64,000 nt of DNA from Phyto melanocephala (lineage: Eukaryota > Arthropoda > Insecta > Diptera > Rhinophoridae). The notes under the pieces were generated by a model. It was given only the letters and a program-made list of their open reading frames with translations. It was not told where the DNA came from and did not search any database. A program made the position numbers and the translations under genes. The stretch covers positions 66,302,685 through 66,366,684 of the forward strand of contig OW799236.1 of assembly GCA_941918925.1 (NCBI GenBank), in the 5' to 3' direction. Positions 46,601-58,559 of the stretch are shown here, one piece after another (the stretch's first letter is position 1; every line of letters starts with the position of its first letter).

Positions 46601-49600
46601 AATAAAGATTTTGGAATACTAAAGGACTATATTGAAATATCTAAGTTATGTTTATTAGCAGAAACTTTATTGACACGCGTATTTTAACGGCCACTTTCAT
46701 TGAAAGATTAAATTTACGAAAACATTTTTCTAGCATACCGAAGTTTTGAAAAAAATCATTATGAAATTATTATCATTTATTTTATTAACGATAATATTTG
46801 TATGCTTCAATTATGTATGGAACAAAATATCGACCAAAAGGCCCCCCCATCCTTGGCGGCACACCACGATCCGATAGTCCAAATTTTCAATGACAATGTT
46901 GATGCTCAATTGTTGGGCATGATGATGAGTAGAGGTTGACTGCTCTTTTGCCACACTATCGCAAAAACCAGCAGTGGTTCCCATTCAATGAACTAAGAAG
47001 GCATTCACAGACTTTCTAAAATTGGCCGTTACAATTAAGCCACCCTCTACAAAGAAAGTGATACATATTTTTATATTATTATCACACGGTGATTCAAAAT
47101 ATACATTCTCAGCATTTTGCTAAAACGGGAAATATATTAGTAAGATTTTGATTTTTAAACTTCTATAACATTTTGCTTTTAAAAGATTTTCAAACGAAAT
47201 AAGTTTTGTATAATTTTAAAATTAGTACATTAATATAAATTGTTTATGATGTTTAGAGATAATTTTTTTTTACTTATGTCAAAATTTTCCTAAATTCCCA
47301 TTTTTAATAGAGCATAACTTCAGGATAACATAAGATAACAAATATAAATTAGCACTATTTCGTAGATAAAACTTTCCTCTTAAATTCATGTAAATTCTCT
47401 ATGAATAAAGATTTTGGAATACTAAAGGACTATATTGAAATATCTAAGTTATGTTTATTAGCAGAAACTTTATTGACACGCGTATTTTAACGGCCACTTT
47501 CATTGAAAGATTAAATTTACGAAAACATTTTTCTAGCATACCGAAGTTTTGAAAAAAATCATTATGAAATTATTATCATTTATTTTATTAACGATAATAT
47601 TTGTATGCTTCAATTATGTATGGAACAAAATATCGACCAAAAGGCCCCCCCATCCTTGGCGGCACACCACGATCCGATAGTCCAAATTTTCAATGACAAT
47701 GTTGATGCTCAATTGTTGGGCATGATGATGAGTAGAGGTTGACTGCTCTTTTGCCACACTATCGCAAAAACCAGCAGTGGTTCCCATTCAATGAACTAAG
47801 AAGGCATTCACAGACTTTCTAAAATTGGCCGTTACAATTAAGCCACCCTCTACAAAGAAAGTGATACATATTTTTATATTATTATCACACGGTGATTCAA
47901 AATATACATTCTCAGCATTTTGCTAAAACGGGAAATATATTAGTAAGATTTTGATTTTTAAACTTCTATAACATTTTGCTTTTAAAAGATTTTCAAACGA
48001 AATAAGTTTTGTATAATTTTAAAATTAGTACATTAATATAAATTGTTTATGATGTTTAGAGATAATTTTTTTTTACTTATGTCAAAATTTTCCTAAATTC
48101 CCATTTTTAATAGAGCATAACTTCAGGATAACATAAGATAACAAATATAAATTAGCACTATTTCGTAGATAAAACTTTCCTCTTAAATTCATGTAAATTC
48201 TCTATGAATAAAGATTTTGGAATACTAAAGGACTATATTGAAATATCTAAGTTATGTTTATTAGCAGAAACTTTATTGACACGCGTATTTTAACGGCCAC
48301 TTTCATTGAAAGATTAAATTTACGAAAACATTTTTCTAGCATACCGAAGTTTTGAAAAAAATCATTATGAAATTATTATCATTTATTTTATTAACGATAA
48401 TATTTGTATGCTTCAATTATGTATGGAACAAAATATCGACCAAAAGGCCCCCCCATCCTTGGCGGCACACCACGATCCGATAGTCCAAATTTTCAATGAC
48501 AATGTTGATGCTCAATTGTTGGGCATGATGATGAGTAGAGGTTGACTGCTCTTTTGCCACACTATCGCAAAAACCAGCAGTGGTTCCCATTCAATGAACT
48601 AAGAAGGCATTCACAGACTTTCTAAAATTGGCCGTTACAATTAAGCCACCCTCTACAAAGAAAGTGATACATATTTTTATATTATTATCACACGGTGATT
48701 CAAAATATACATTCTCAGCATTTTGCTAAAACGGGAAATATATTAGTAAGATTTTGATTTTTAAACTTCTATAACATTTTGCTTTTAAAAGATTTTCAAA
48801 CGAAATAAGTTTTGTATAATTTTAAAATTAGTACATTAATATAAATTGTTTATGATGTTTAGAGATAATTTTTTTTTACTTATGTCAAAATTTTCCTAAA
48901 TTCCCATTTTTAATAGAGCATAACTTCAGGATAACATAAGATAACAAATATAAATTAGCACTATTTCGTAGATAAAACTTTCCTCTTAAATTCATGTAAA
49001 TTCTCTATGAATAAAGATTTTGGAATACTAAAGGACTATATTGAAATATCTAAGTTATGTTTATTAGCAGAAACTTTATTGACACGCGTATTTTAACGGC
49101 CACTTTCATTGAAAGATTAAATTTACGAAAACATTTTTCTAGCATACCGAAGTTTTGAAAAAAATCATTATGAAATTATTATCATTTATTTTATTAACGA
49201 TAATATTTGTATGCTTCAATTATGTATGGAACAAAATATCGACCAAAAGGCCCCCCCATCCTTGGCGGCACACCACGATCCGATAGTCCAAATTTTCAAT
49301 GACAATGTTGATGCTCAATTGTTGGGCATGATGATGAGTAGAGGTTGACTGCTCTTTTGCCACACTATCGCAAAAACCAGCAGTGGTTCCCATTCAATGA
49401 ACTAAGAAGGCATTCACAGACTTTCTAAAATTGGCCGTTACAATTAAGCCACCCTCTACAAAGAAAGTGATACATATTTTTATATTATTATCACACGGTG
49501 ATTCAAAATATACATTCTCAGCATTTTGCTAAAACGGGAAATATATTAGTAAGATTTTGATTTTTAAACTTCTATAACATTTTGCTTTTAAAAGATTTTC

Positions 49601-49995
49601 AAACGAAATAAGTTTTGTATAATTTTAAAATTAGTACATTAATATAAATTGTTTATGATGTTTAGAGATAATTTTTTTTTACTTATGTCAAAATTTTCCT
49701 AAATTCCCATTTTTAATAGAGCATAACTTCAGGATAACATAAGATAACAAATATAAATTAGCACTATTTCGTAGATAAAACTTTCCTCTTAAATTCATGT
49801 AAATTCTCTATGAATAAAGATTTTGGAATACTAAAGGACTATATTGAAATATCTAAGTTATGTTTATTAGCAGAAACTTTATTGACACGCGCATTTTAAC
49901 GGCCACTTTCATTGAAAGATTAAATTTACGAAAACATTTTTCTAGCATACCGAAGTTTTGAAAAAAATCATTATGAAATTATTATCATTTATTTT
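43661..49995 (+). repeat. Tandem array of 803-bp units, about 7.9 copies
   Basis: The landmark GGCCCCCCCATCCTTGGCGG recurs at 44431, 45234, 46037, 46840, 47643, 48446 and 49249, exactly 803 bp apart each time. Units are nearly identical. The few differences are ordered along the array: GGCGGCATACC in the first two, GGCGGCACACC in the other five; CACGCGTATT in all but the last (CACGCGCATT near 49888). A diverged half-unit (43320-43660) precedes it. Each unit joins the family B repeat segment to a piece of mariner-like remnant and its CCACCCTCTAC end. Confidence 0.95.
44352..44468 (+). other. 38-codon ORF repeated once per 803-bp unit
   Basis: ATG to TAG, MKLLSFILLTIIFVCFNYVW then a basic, Pro-rich tail: signal-peptide-like by composition. 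It recurs every 803 bp. The C/T variant in the array falls at a synonymous His codon. In the diverged left copy (about 43542) the ATG is AAG. There is no evidence of expression or selection. Confidence 0.2.
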
Positions 49996-49999
49996 TATA

Positions 50000-50351
50000 A
50001 CGATAATGTTTCCCATTCAACGAACTAAGATGGCATTCACAGATGTTTTCACATTTCATACAGACCTGCTTTGCAGACATTTAAATATTTTTTACAATTC
50101 TCACGATTGTGGACGAATTCGAACGATTTTGTTGACCAAAAGAATCACGAAGTGCACAAAATGCATTTTGATTTGAACGCCCATTTTTATAAAAATCTTT
50201 AATATTTAAAAGCGTCTCTCGATTGCGTATCTTTCCACGGTTCAAGTTGAGTTAGTCTGAGATTGAGAAATGTCAAATGAAATGCAAGAAAAAAGTTGAA
50301 GTTTAGGTGTGGTTCACCTTCAACATGGGCCCTTAAAATTTAACCACCCTC
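50000..50351 (-). pseudogene. Mariner-like transposase 5' remnant at the array's right edge
   Basis: On the minus strand, after a TA (50352-50353), the TIR GAGGGTGGTTAAATTTTAAG leads to a frame with YKNGRSNQNAFCALRD and SSTIVRIV, a Tc1/mariner N-terminal DNA-binding domain. It is the better preserved copy of the remnant at 29549 and ends at the junction with the last 803-bp unit. No catalytic domain. Confidence 0.65.
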
Positions 50352-50496
50352 TACAAAGAAAGTGATACATATTTTATTATAAAGAGATTATTCTATAGCG
50401 ATTAACAAAATAATAAATATTGTGCTTTAAATGTACACAAAATTGGTGGTGGGTATAAAAGATTCGGCACAGCCGAATATAGTGCTCTTACTTGTT

Positions 50497-50880
50497 TATT
50501 ATTAAGTTGCTTTAATAACAATTTAACAATTTTTATATTCGCAATTAATATTGCTACTGCCTTCGTCACCAATATCTTTTTAAAATAAAAGTATAAATTT
50601 TAATGTTATTGTTAATGTTAGATGTAAAAGATATGATATTGTCATAACCTGAGTTTTTATAACGAAGGAACTATTTTTATTTCGAAAAATGGCAACACTA
50701 ATATAATAAACACAATTGTCAAAATCGGGCAACACCATAATAGCGATTGACATTTTTTAGCTTAAACGTACATACAATGTTTTGTTATAAGTTCAGTTCT
50801 GTTCAGAAAATCAATTTGACAATCTTCCAAGAGAAGATTTTTGTTAGATTATTATGTGTAGATGAACTCAATGGCCAAAT
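50497..50880. other. Non-coding stretch
   Basis: Nothing recognised. Confidence 0.4.
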
Positions 50881-50882
50881 TA

Positions 50883-50988
50883 CGGTATTCGATCGCGATC
50901 GAAATTTTATCTAACGATCGAGCTCGCTGTGCTTTAGGTATAGAGATTCTAATAGGAATTTTTAAATTTCGATCACGTTCGAATGCCG
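50883..50988. mobile_element. 106-bp inverted-repeat element with TA flanks
   Basis: The left arm CGGTATTCGATCGCGATCGA and the right arm (reverse complement CGGCATTCGAACGTGATCGA) match at 22 of 25 positions. Flanks are TA at 50881-50882 and 50989-50990. The loop contains GATCGAGCTCG. It would fold as a long hairpin; a very small MITE is the simplest reading. Confidence 0.6.
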
Positions 50989-50990
50989 TA

Positions 50991-52625
50991 TTTTGCCCCC
51001 AGTTCTTTATATGGCGATAAAGCACCATCAAAACCATAGTATGTTGCTGGTATATTGAATACAATCGTGGTCGTAGTTCCATCGCCGACGTATTCGGTAA
51101 AGGTAGTTTAATGTCGGTTGTTGTAACACAAACATCGATGCAGTACGCGAGCTGATAAAAAGAGATCGTAATGTGACATATTGTGAAGCCATATTAATTT
51201 AAAAATGTTTTTTATTATTTGATTTGCCCTAAGTAAGAATAGTAGCCCTCGTACATGACAAATTCTTTATTAGGTTTTTAATTTGTGAACTGTCTCTGTT
51301 ACATAAAGTCTTCCTAATGAAGCATATTTCTTTAACTAAATTTGTTTATAAGTATAATAAGTATTATATACATATACTAACATGTATAATATTTGTAACG
51401 AGACATTTTTAGCTCGACATGTTTTCAAACATGCATGCAGTTTTAAGTCAAAACTGCATTACATTTTCCTGTGCTGTTATAGCTGCAATACTATGCTGAA
51501 CCTTTTGTATCTTCTCAAATTGAGTACATTCTGCAGTTAACAATAATTTTATCTAATAATCTAAAATCAACATTTTATATATTTATTTATTTATTTAAGC
51601 ACACCATCTTAACGAAAAACCATCAAAGTGTTTTAGACTGTCTTTATTTATTTTAACATCTTATATTTGACTTGAAGCTAAATCACACCACATTGCCATT
51701 GTCAGCAATATAATTTCATCACTTTCTAGCTATCGGCATTAGAGTATTCCTTACCAAGTCACTAAGAATAATTTTTGATTCATGTCATGATGTCCGATTA
51801 AATCTTTTTAACACTTAAGCAGTAATTTGTTTTATACTTATTATACATTTTCAATTCATCAGTAAAGGAGTAAAAGTAAGACTAAGTCGAAATATACTCT
51901 TACTTGTAATTACATTTCTAAAAGCTAGAAGAATTAAAAAAATAGATTAAATTAAACCGAAAAACATTTAAAATTATAAACAAAGTAAATATTATGTACT
52001 AGATCTCCGTATAGATAAATGTCAATGAAGAAAAAGTGCTTCAGGACTAAGTATTACAATTACTAAGAGAGGAGAAAATCTCATGTTTCTTTAATTGATA
52101 TGTTAATCATCAGTGTCGTCTTTCTCATCATAAGCAACACAATCAGTATCATAATCATTTTCTGTCTCTGTATCAAGTTCGTGTTGTCTTTGAATACTTT
52201 TCGCATGCTAGAATTGCTAAAATCCTGTCACTCTCTACAATTTAATTATATTTTTATTTTGTTTTATCTCTTAAGTTTTCAGTGTTCTGTTACATATTAA
52301 AGATTAGCAGCAGAATTAAATAAAAATAACAGAAAACATTTAAGAATTGTTGTGCAAGTAATAGAAGATAAAATTCAACGGGGTTTCAAATTTCCTACTA
52401 TCTAGCCGTTTTGAGTTAATACAAGATTAAGAAGTTAGCATTAAATAAGGAAATATACAACTTAAAACATTTAAGGAAAGTGTTGATAATATTATAATGA
52501 AAGATTGAAAGGCTTAACAAATTTATCACATTCAATTGTAAAAATCAGAATAATTCACTGTTCGAATTCAGTGTTTTACAATATCTCGATTGTAGAGTTC
52601 TACACATACATGTGCTATACATAAC
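50991..52625. other. Non-coding stretch with a possible minus-strand LINE tail
   Basis: (ATTT)n at 51580-51597 reads as TAAA repeats on the minus strand, like a LINE 3' end whose body would lie at higher coordinates, but no coding similarity was found there. Confidence 0.3.
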
Positions 52626-52627
52626 TA

Positions 52628-53694
52628 CGAGGGTTGCCTTTTATATTTCGGGACTGGGAAACTCAAGTTTTGCAATCTAGTAATAGACGTTCTTAAAGTA
52701 AAGTTTGAAATTTTTCACAATCTACGTAGGTATTCAAAACGTTTGGACGTATGAACGCTATTTTTGTTTACAGTAATTTAAAAAATTCGGCCAAAAAAAA
52801 ATTAAATTCTGAACAACATGGGTGCATCAGTGAAATCAATTCGATTTTTTCCGTTAAAGTTCCATCAAGTATCAGTGTTTATTGATGGTTTAGTGAATCA
52901 ACTCGTGAAGATCGTTCAAAATCGGCGTTGTCTTGAAAAAAGTTAACGCTGTATATGAAATGATACTGCAAGGTCGCCTTATAACTTATTGTAAAATTAT
53001 GGCAACCTTAAATTATTTGGAACAGAGTTCATTCATGAACATGAATAAATGGCTGTAAAAAGGACTTGTTTGCGTGGGATCGCTCAAAAAAGGATCGTGT
53101 CAATTAGTAGCAATAAAAGTTTCCAAACATACAATCGAAGTATTTTGAAACATATTTTTGACATCGTGACATGAGTTGTGGATCCACGCATTTGAGCCTG
53201 AATCTGATAAGCCTAGGTCTTCAAGATGTACAAAATCTTTCGAAAGACATTCGGGCTTGAAGCACTTCGAAGCAAATGAATTCCTTTTGGAACACAACTA
53301 CTTGCTTGCCAGAAGTATTTGGATAAATATACTATTTGCCCTCACTACAATGCGAGCTCGCACCCATCGGCTCAGACAAGAAACTTTTTGAGCACAAAAT
53401 GTCAATCTAATGAGTCATTCGCCGTATAGTCCTGGCTTGGAAACTAATGACTTTGTTTATTTCCAAACATCAAAATAAATTGCAAAGTAATCGTTTATGG
53501 ATACCTGATGAACCAGATGATGCGCTCAAAATGTATGTTTTGAAAGTACTTTAACTGGAACAGAAAATAAGGTTTCGAAAATTGATTACACGTACGCAAA
53601 GTGTATTGATCTTCATGGAAAAGCAATAAATCCATTTTCGAAAACAAACATTTATATGTTATCGCTAATCCCGAAATATAAAATGCAAAAGTCG
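52628..53694 (+). mobile_element. Mariner element, 1.07 kb, decayed
   Basis: The TIRs match over about 30 bp: left CGAGGGTTGCCTTTTATATT, right (reverse complement) CGACTTTTGCATTTTATATT, both continuing TCGGGA. TA flanks at 52626-52627 and 53695-53696. Confidence 0.85.
52795..53640 (+). pseudogene. Mariner transposase remnant
   Basis: Broken frames recall a mariner transposase. HELWIHAFEPESDKPRSSRC at about 53171-53230 is the first-Asp region, with the usual G-D-E-S replaced by H-E-L. MSHSPYSPGLETNDFVYF at about 53411-53464 is the third-Asp region, with Asp replaced by Gly. DEPDDALKMYVLK and AKCIDLHGKAI belong near the C terminus. At least two catalytic positions are changed and there are many stops. 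Full-length mariners are ~1.3 kb, so internal deletions are likely. Confidence 0.75.
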
Positions 53695-53696
53695 TA

Positions 53697-54042
53697 ATAA
53701 CAATAGCAACATAACATTACCACTAACAGCTTTATACGATATATACAGATCACATATATAAGCAATACAAGAAAGATGAACAAGAACAAGAATTAATGCA
53801 ATCGTAAAAAAAAAATTAGAGTTAACTTACAACAAATAAACCAATTTTCTCACTCATTCATCCAGTTTATGTACTCGCCACACTAACAGAGTATTGTCTT
53901 GGTGAATAATAGTACTAACGTAAAGTAATTTGCGAATAAGTGTGTTTGTGTGTGCACGAAAAATGGTGTCATTAGATAAAAGTAGCTTTTGTTTTTAATA
54001 CAAATAAACAAAAAGTAGGTTTAATGGCACATATTGATGTGC
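53697..54042. other. Non-coding stretch
   Basis: Nothing recognised. Confidence 0.4.
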
Positions 54043-54046
54043 TTAA

Positions 54047-54767
54047 AGCTGGATTCACCCATAAAATTTTAGTTCAGAACAAATTTTTTTTATATTGAGT
54101 TTGATATTTAACTTTTGAGAGAGAGAGAGATTATTTTGTTCAGAAAGATTTTTCTTGAATTGGTTTAATTTTAATTCTTGTTCAGAAGAAACTGAATTGG
54201 GATGCCAATTTTTTTCAATATTTACATGAAAATTGAATTTGGTTGCCACATCACACAGTGTCAGTACATTTATTATACAAAAATTGTTTTTGCCGAAAAT
54301 TAACAACTAAAATGGAATTTAATGAAAATATTGCTCAAAAATTAATAGAAGAATTAAAAAAACCAGGAAGAGAATGTTTGTATGACATGAGCAATAGTGC
54401 ATACAAAAATAATTATTTAAAACAGGGTTTTTCTCACTGCGACTCATTTTATTTTGAATTTTTTTATAAATTTCTTTTGCAAACAAATTGACTTTAAGCA
54501 CTTAATTAAAAATAATAATTTTAGTTTTCTTTTAACCGACATTTTCTTCACATATATTTTAATGAAATAATTTACGTTTGTATTTATTTACATAGTTTGC
54601 TAGCGGTGCTGCAACTTTGTACAACTGTTTGCATTTTTATATTATATGGCAGCTTTGTTTTTTTGGACAAATTTTCTGAAATGGGTGAATCGTTCTGCAG
54701 AAAACTCTCAGTAAAAAATGTTATTCTCCGGAAAAAATTTTGTTCAGAACGAATGGGTGAATTCACC
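54047..54767. mobile_element. TTAA/TTA-flanked element, PIF/Harbinger-like
   Basis: Termini AGCTGGATTCACCCAT (left) and AGGTGAATTCACCCAT (right, reverse complement) lie inside TTAA on both sides (54043-54046, 54768-54771). A TTGTTCAGAA motif recurs sub-terminally (54072, 54139, 54179, 54741), possible transposase sites. The element is 721 bp with one MADF-like ORF and no DDE transposase. TTA duplication plus MADF suggests PIF/Harbinger; a piggyBac-type TTAA is the alternative. Confidence 0.65.
54312..54491 (+). CDS. MADF-like DNA-binding domain, N-terminal fragment
   Basis: 60 codons: MEFNENIAQKLIEELKKPGR then CLYDMSNSAYKNNYLKQ. The pattern 'LI-x-x-[VL]-K-x(4-7)-LYD-x-S-x-x-x-YKN' is the start of a MADF (Myb/SANT-like) domain, common in insect regulators and in the accessory protein of PIF/Harbinger transposons. 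After NNYLKQ the similarity stops (phenylalanine-rich tail), so the domain is cut to about half, probably by internal deletion. The ATG lies inside the inverted-repeat element, making an accessory-protein remnant the natural reading. Confidence 0.5.
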   Translation: MEFNENIAQKLIEELKKPGRECLYDMSNSAYKNNYLKQGFSHCDSFYFEFFYKFLLQTN

Positions 54768-54771
54768 TTAA

Positions 54772-57059
54772 GCGTTGAGAGATTTAACGAACAAAAGTGT
54801 TTTTATATTTTATTATATGTTTAGTATTTTATATATTCTTGTTTACGCCATCAGATTTTAACAAACAAACATTGACAGACTCACTTACTGACTTACTAAC
54901 ACATATAAAGTGTTTTTCTTAAGTCATTGTATTTGAAGTCTTAGGTTTTTTTTCTGCTGTTGCTGCTGTACTACTCCTAAAGCGGACGTTTCCTTAATAT
55001 TTACACAGATAAGAGGGAATAGAAAAAAATCTGTAAAAAGCGTGAAGTAATACTTAATTGGCGCACTGGGCATAATAAGAGTGAATAAGATTCACTTAAA
55101 ACAATTTTTTTTTTGTAGTTGTCGACATTACTTTAATCCTAAAAACAAGCAGAAGATACGTAGGTCGTTACAGGCCGACCTCATTATACTCTATACCATA
55201 TTATGGGACTTAGAGTAATTGCTATTGAGCAACGAAATACCTTCTAATATAGGATTTATTTGCATTGATTGCTGAGAATTTTTAGGGCTTTATAACCGCT
55301 TAGGTGATTTTAATAAGCGGACTATGAAATTGGGTTTTATTATAACAACTAAATATTATTGAAATGTTCGAATAAATAATATTCTTGTATCGTGATGCTT
55401 GTGATTAAACTCCTCCGAAATGGCGCGACCGATTTTTATGAAATTTTGTGTGCTCATTGGGTAGGTCTAAGAATCGGTCAGCATCTATTTTTCATACCAC
55501 TCAACGCCATGCCTTTTTTCACGTCCCCTCACGTAGACCATACTGCTGGACAGATCTTTTTATAATTACGACTCTGGTATGATTAATAGGATAATTTTTG
55601 TTTGCCACCAAAAGTGCTAACTATATTTTATTCAGTTATAAGCTGTAGGCGAGACGGATGGATGGTAATTGCTTACTTGACGCGAAAATAGATTAAGAGG
55701 CGTATGGTAGTTTTGGGACTATTTTCTTTGCAATGAAAAAAAGTGTCAGTAAAAACGCACAATACTGTTTTCTCTATGATAGTATAGAATGAAGAAAATC
55801 GAAGATGTAATTTTAAATCTCTATTTAAAAAATTCAGCTTTAATTTATTCCATTTAAAAATGCTATGCCTCTATGAAAATACCCTATATAAATAAACAAA
55901 ACAAAATATTACAAAAAAAACAGCCTTTTTGAAAGAACTCTCTCAATTTGTGTTCCCATTTTCTGGATTTTATGAAAAATTTTCACAATTTTTGAGTAAA
56001 CGAAGGGACCTATCAATAAAATGAAACATCAAATTTGTGTAAAAATTTCAAGTTTATCAAGGAATCTATTAAAAACCATTTTCTTCTATTAAGTCAAAAA
56101 AATTTTATCAGCAAAAAAAATGTTTCAAAGAATCCGTCAATGCAACAAAACTCTTTATGAAATAGAAAAAGTCTGAGTTCTACAAAGTTTTTTTTTTAAT
56201 GAGATTTCGAAAGTTTAATAATTTATAAACGATACTGAAAACACATACTGACTAAGAGAAAAACCTTAATATGTTGTGTCATCCATCCATTAACATAATA
56301 TATTGGTCTCCGACTATGGGTGTTGGAAGTGGCTCTTTCTTCCAGCATCCCCTTTCCTACCTACCTGTGTCATCTGTGTGTAAATCTAAGAAAATAATTA
56401 AAACAAAAATTAATTAAAACAATAAAAATTTGTTGTAGAAATTAAAAAAATTGTAGGCAAACTTTCGCTTGAAAATATTTCTGTTGTGGGAAACCTAAGT
56501 CTTTGAAATATCCAATAAATAATACTATTGCTCGGTGTAGCGTACCAAAGTGAGTTTTTCTTTGTTTAACTGCAAAAGTTAATATACGTTTTTGTTTCAT
56601 CATAGAGAAATTTATTTACAATCACTGCGTGAATTCATTTAAGTGATACTTTTTTATTCCCTCTTCCTTTTGTTTTTCAGCCTGCTTACTTCTTGCTCTT
56701 CAAAGCAAATTTAGCTTTTTTGTTTGCCTTCCTTTCTATATAGAAGGCAAGTGTAAAAGGTAACAGGAACTATGCCTGTTTACTTTGTAATCTTGTCCTC
56801 GTTTTAGCGATAAGAAGAATGTGACAATTATAAGTACTTTTTTATTTATTTTACTATATATTTTTATGTATAAGCACTTTTTTTACTGGCGCTGTTTTAT
56901 ACGATATTATTTATCAGTATCCATCTTCTTTGTTATTATCGTTATACTTAAGTAACAACATTATTGGTATGTATTATTCCCTAGGTGTAATTAGTCATTT
57001 GGTAAGAGTTTTTTTCTAAGATTTTTTTTAATATAATTTTTTGGGTTTTAGTTTATGTG
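54772..57059. other. Mostly non-coding; includes a Helitron-like fragment at ~55395-55530
   Basis: ACTCCTCCGAAATGGCGCGA then CCGATTTTTATGAAATTTTG and AAGAATCGGTCAGCATCTAT match a motif run common in arthropod Helitron interiors. No termini found. A short hairpin CCGCTT...AAGCGG lies at about 55300-55321. The rest is unrecognised. Confidence 0.4.
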
Positions 57060-58357
57060 TTTTGTTCCCTGCACACGAGATTGTCATTCCGTTTGTAACT
57101 TCTGCAATATTAATTTTAGTCCCTATAAAATATATTTATTCTAAATCTCTATAGCTAGAGTAATTAATGTACATGAATCCGTTAGTCCGTGTGTATGTTG
57201 AAATAAATTATTTAAAGCTCCCACGTATACTTCAGACTCTTATATGGTAACAATTATCAGATATACTTTCGAGAATATGTGGGTATATTATGAGCTGATA
57301 TAACCAGGGACCGAAAATAACAGTTATTTTGGAATTTTAAAGCAAAAAAAGCATTTAGAAGTAAATGTCGTAAAACGGATTCAAGTATACCATATTGATC
57401 CGTATACATTAGTCTATGATAAAATATGTTGCTTTTTAAAATTTTGGTTTTTATTTTTTCGAGCAAAAATAAAAGTTATTTTTTGATTTTTATTTTTTCG
57501 ATATTAAATATTATTTAAATGTAACGGTAAAGACGAGTTTTTCATAATGAAACAAATAATAATAACACTATACTAGAATTTGCGGTTATTCATATCTATT
57601 GTCAGTGATTGTTTAATATCGTTACATACTACTCTAAAAGCTCCTAATCACTACTCTCATTTTTATCAATTCGTTTTGCTTAGTATTTACAAATTATCAA
57701 CTATTTCTTTTTCAAACTTTGTTATCAAGTATTGTCTTTAATTATTAATTATAATGTGATTTTAATTTTTTATGTATGTTACTTTTCAGATTGTTTTAAA
57801 AACTTTTCAGCAATCATGTAGAATGATTTACTAAATACCTGAACAACTTCGTAACTCAGGCAAACCAGCGCCCACCATTGATATAGAATACATAGTATAC
57901 AAAAATGTGAGAAATCACAAAAAATGTGATCATCATGGGAATTTTTTATGCACATTAAAATAAATATTTAATATTAACTTAATTATTGTAACACGTACAT
58001 TTCGTTAGAAAATAAATTTTTTTTGTTGCTCGAAAAAATAAAAATCAAAACATAACTGTTATTATCTGACTTTTATGAAAAAAGGAATAATTATTACGGT
58101 CCCTGGATATAACAGCTAAAATACACGGCTATCTCTGGTTTTACAAACAAAGTCAGATTTGGTAGCTTCTATGAAACTGCCTGACGCATTTGTCAGTTAT
58201 ATCAAATGGCAATTAAAAGTTAAAGTTATAGGTTTTCTAAATAAGTTTTAGTCACACTCCACCATACAATTGTCAGTTTTAGACATTACATGATGGTTTA
58301 AACTGGGTCGTGGGTATATAAGATTCGGCACAGCTAAATATAGTGCTTTTACTTGTT
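57060..58357 (+). mobile_element. Old family A element split by a hAT insertion
   Basis: The left part (57080-57240) keeps GATTGTCATTCCGTTTGTAA, CCCTATAAAATATATTTATT and GTCCGTGTGTATGTTGAAAT. The right part ends GGGTATATAAGATTCGGCAC with a damaged hairpin (GCTAAAT for GCCGAAT) and CTTGTT. The 801-bp hAT element plus its 8-bp duplication sits between. Confidence 0.7.
57305..58105. mobile_element. hAT-type MITE with 8-bp duplication GATATAAC
   Basis: CAGGGACCG at the left and CGGTCCCTG at the right are perfect inverted termini of the CAGGG type used by many hAT elements. GATATAAC occurs immediately outside on both sides (57297-57304, 58106-58113). Sub-terminal TTTTTCGAGCAAAAATAAAA and its inverse (58030-58045) are further symmetry. 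No coding. Confidence 0.9.
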
Positions 58358-58559
58358 TCGTATGAAGTAAAGCAAACAGTTGTTAAATTTATCTTAAATT
58401 GTAATTTGAAGGATGTAATTGAGTATTCAACCAGGTAAGATGTTTTTTTTTTTTGGACTTCTGTGTAAGTGTGTAATTTATTTTTAGTTGAAATATATTT
58501 TAAAGTACAAAATTTACCAGCATGCTGTTATTAATATATTTTTTACAAGTAGTTGGCAA

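Larger units (their letters stand above)
42676..50496 (+). mobile_element. 7.8-kb family B element expanded by an internal tandem array
   Basis: 5' end TATACCCGCCACCAAAAAAA at 42677; 3' end GGTGGTGGGTATAAAAGATT, hairpin ATTCGGC-ACA-GCCGAAT and CTTACTTGTT to 50496. Order inside: three ~288-bp segments (42713-43490), the 803-bp array (43661-~49990), a mariner-like remnant (50000-50351) and the 3' end. The last ~99 bp match the window's first 99 bp. Confidence 0.85.

Noticed and set aside
43661..49995. CRISPR-like or gene-cluster interpretation of the array
   Set aside because: The whole 803-bp period repeats with no variable spacers and no recognisable gene in the unit; it sits in a eukaryotic transposon.
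43661..49995. Array as a pure assembly artefact
   Set aside because: Ordered private variants and a diverged border copy argue for a real array, though exact copy number is unproven.
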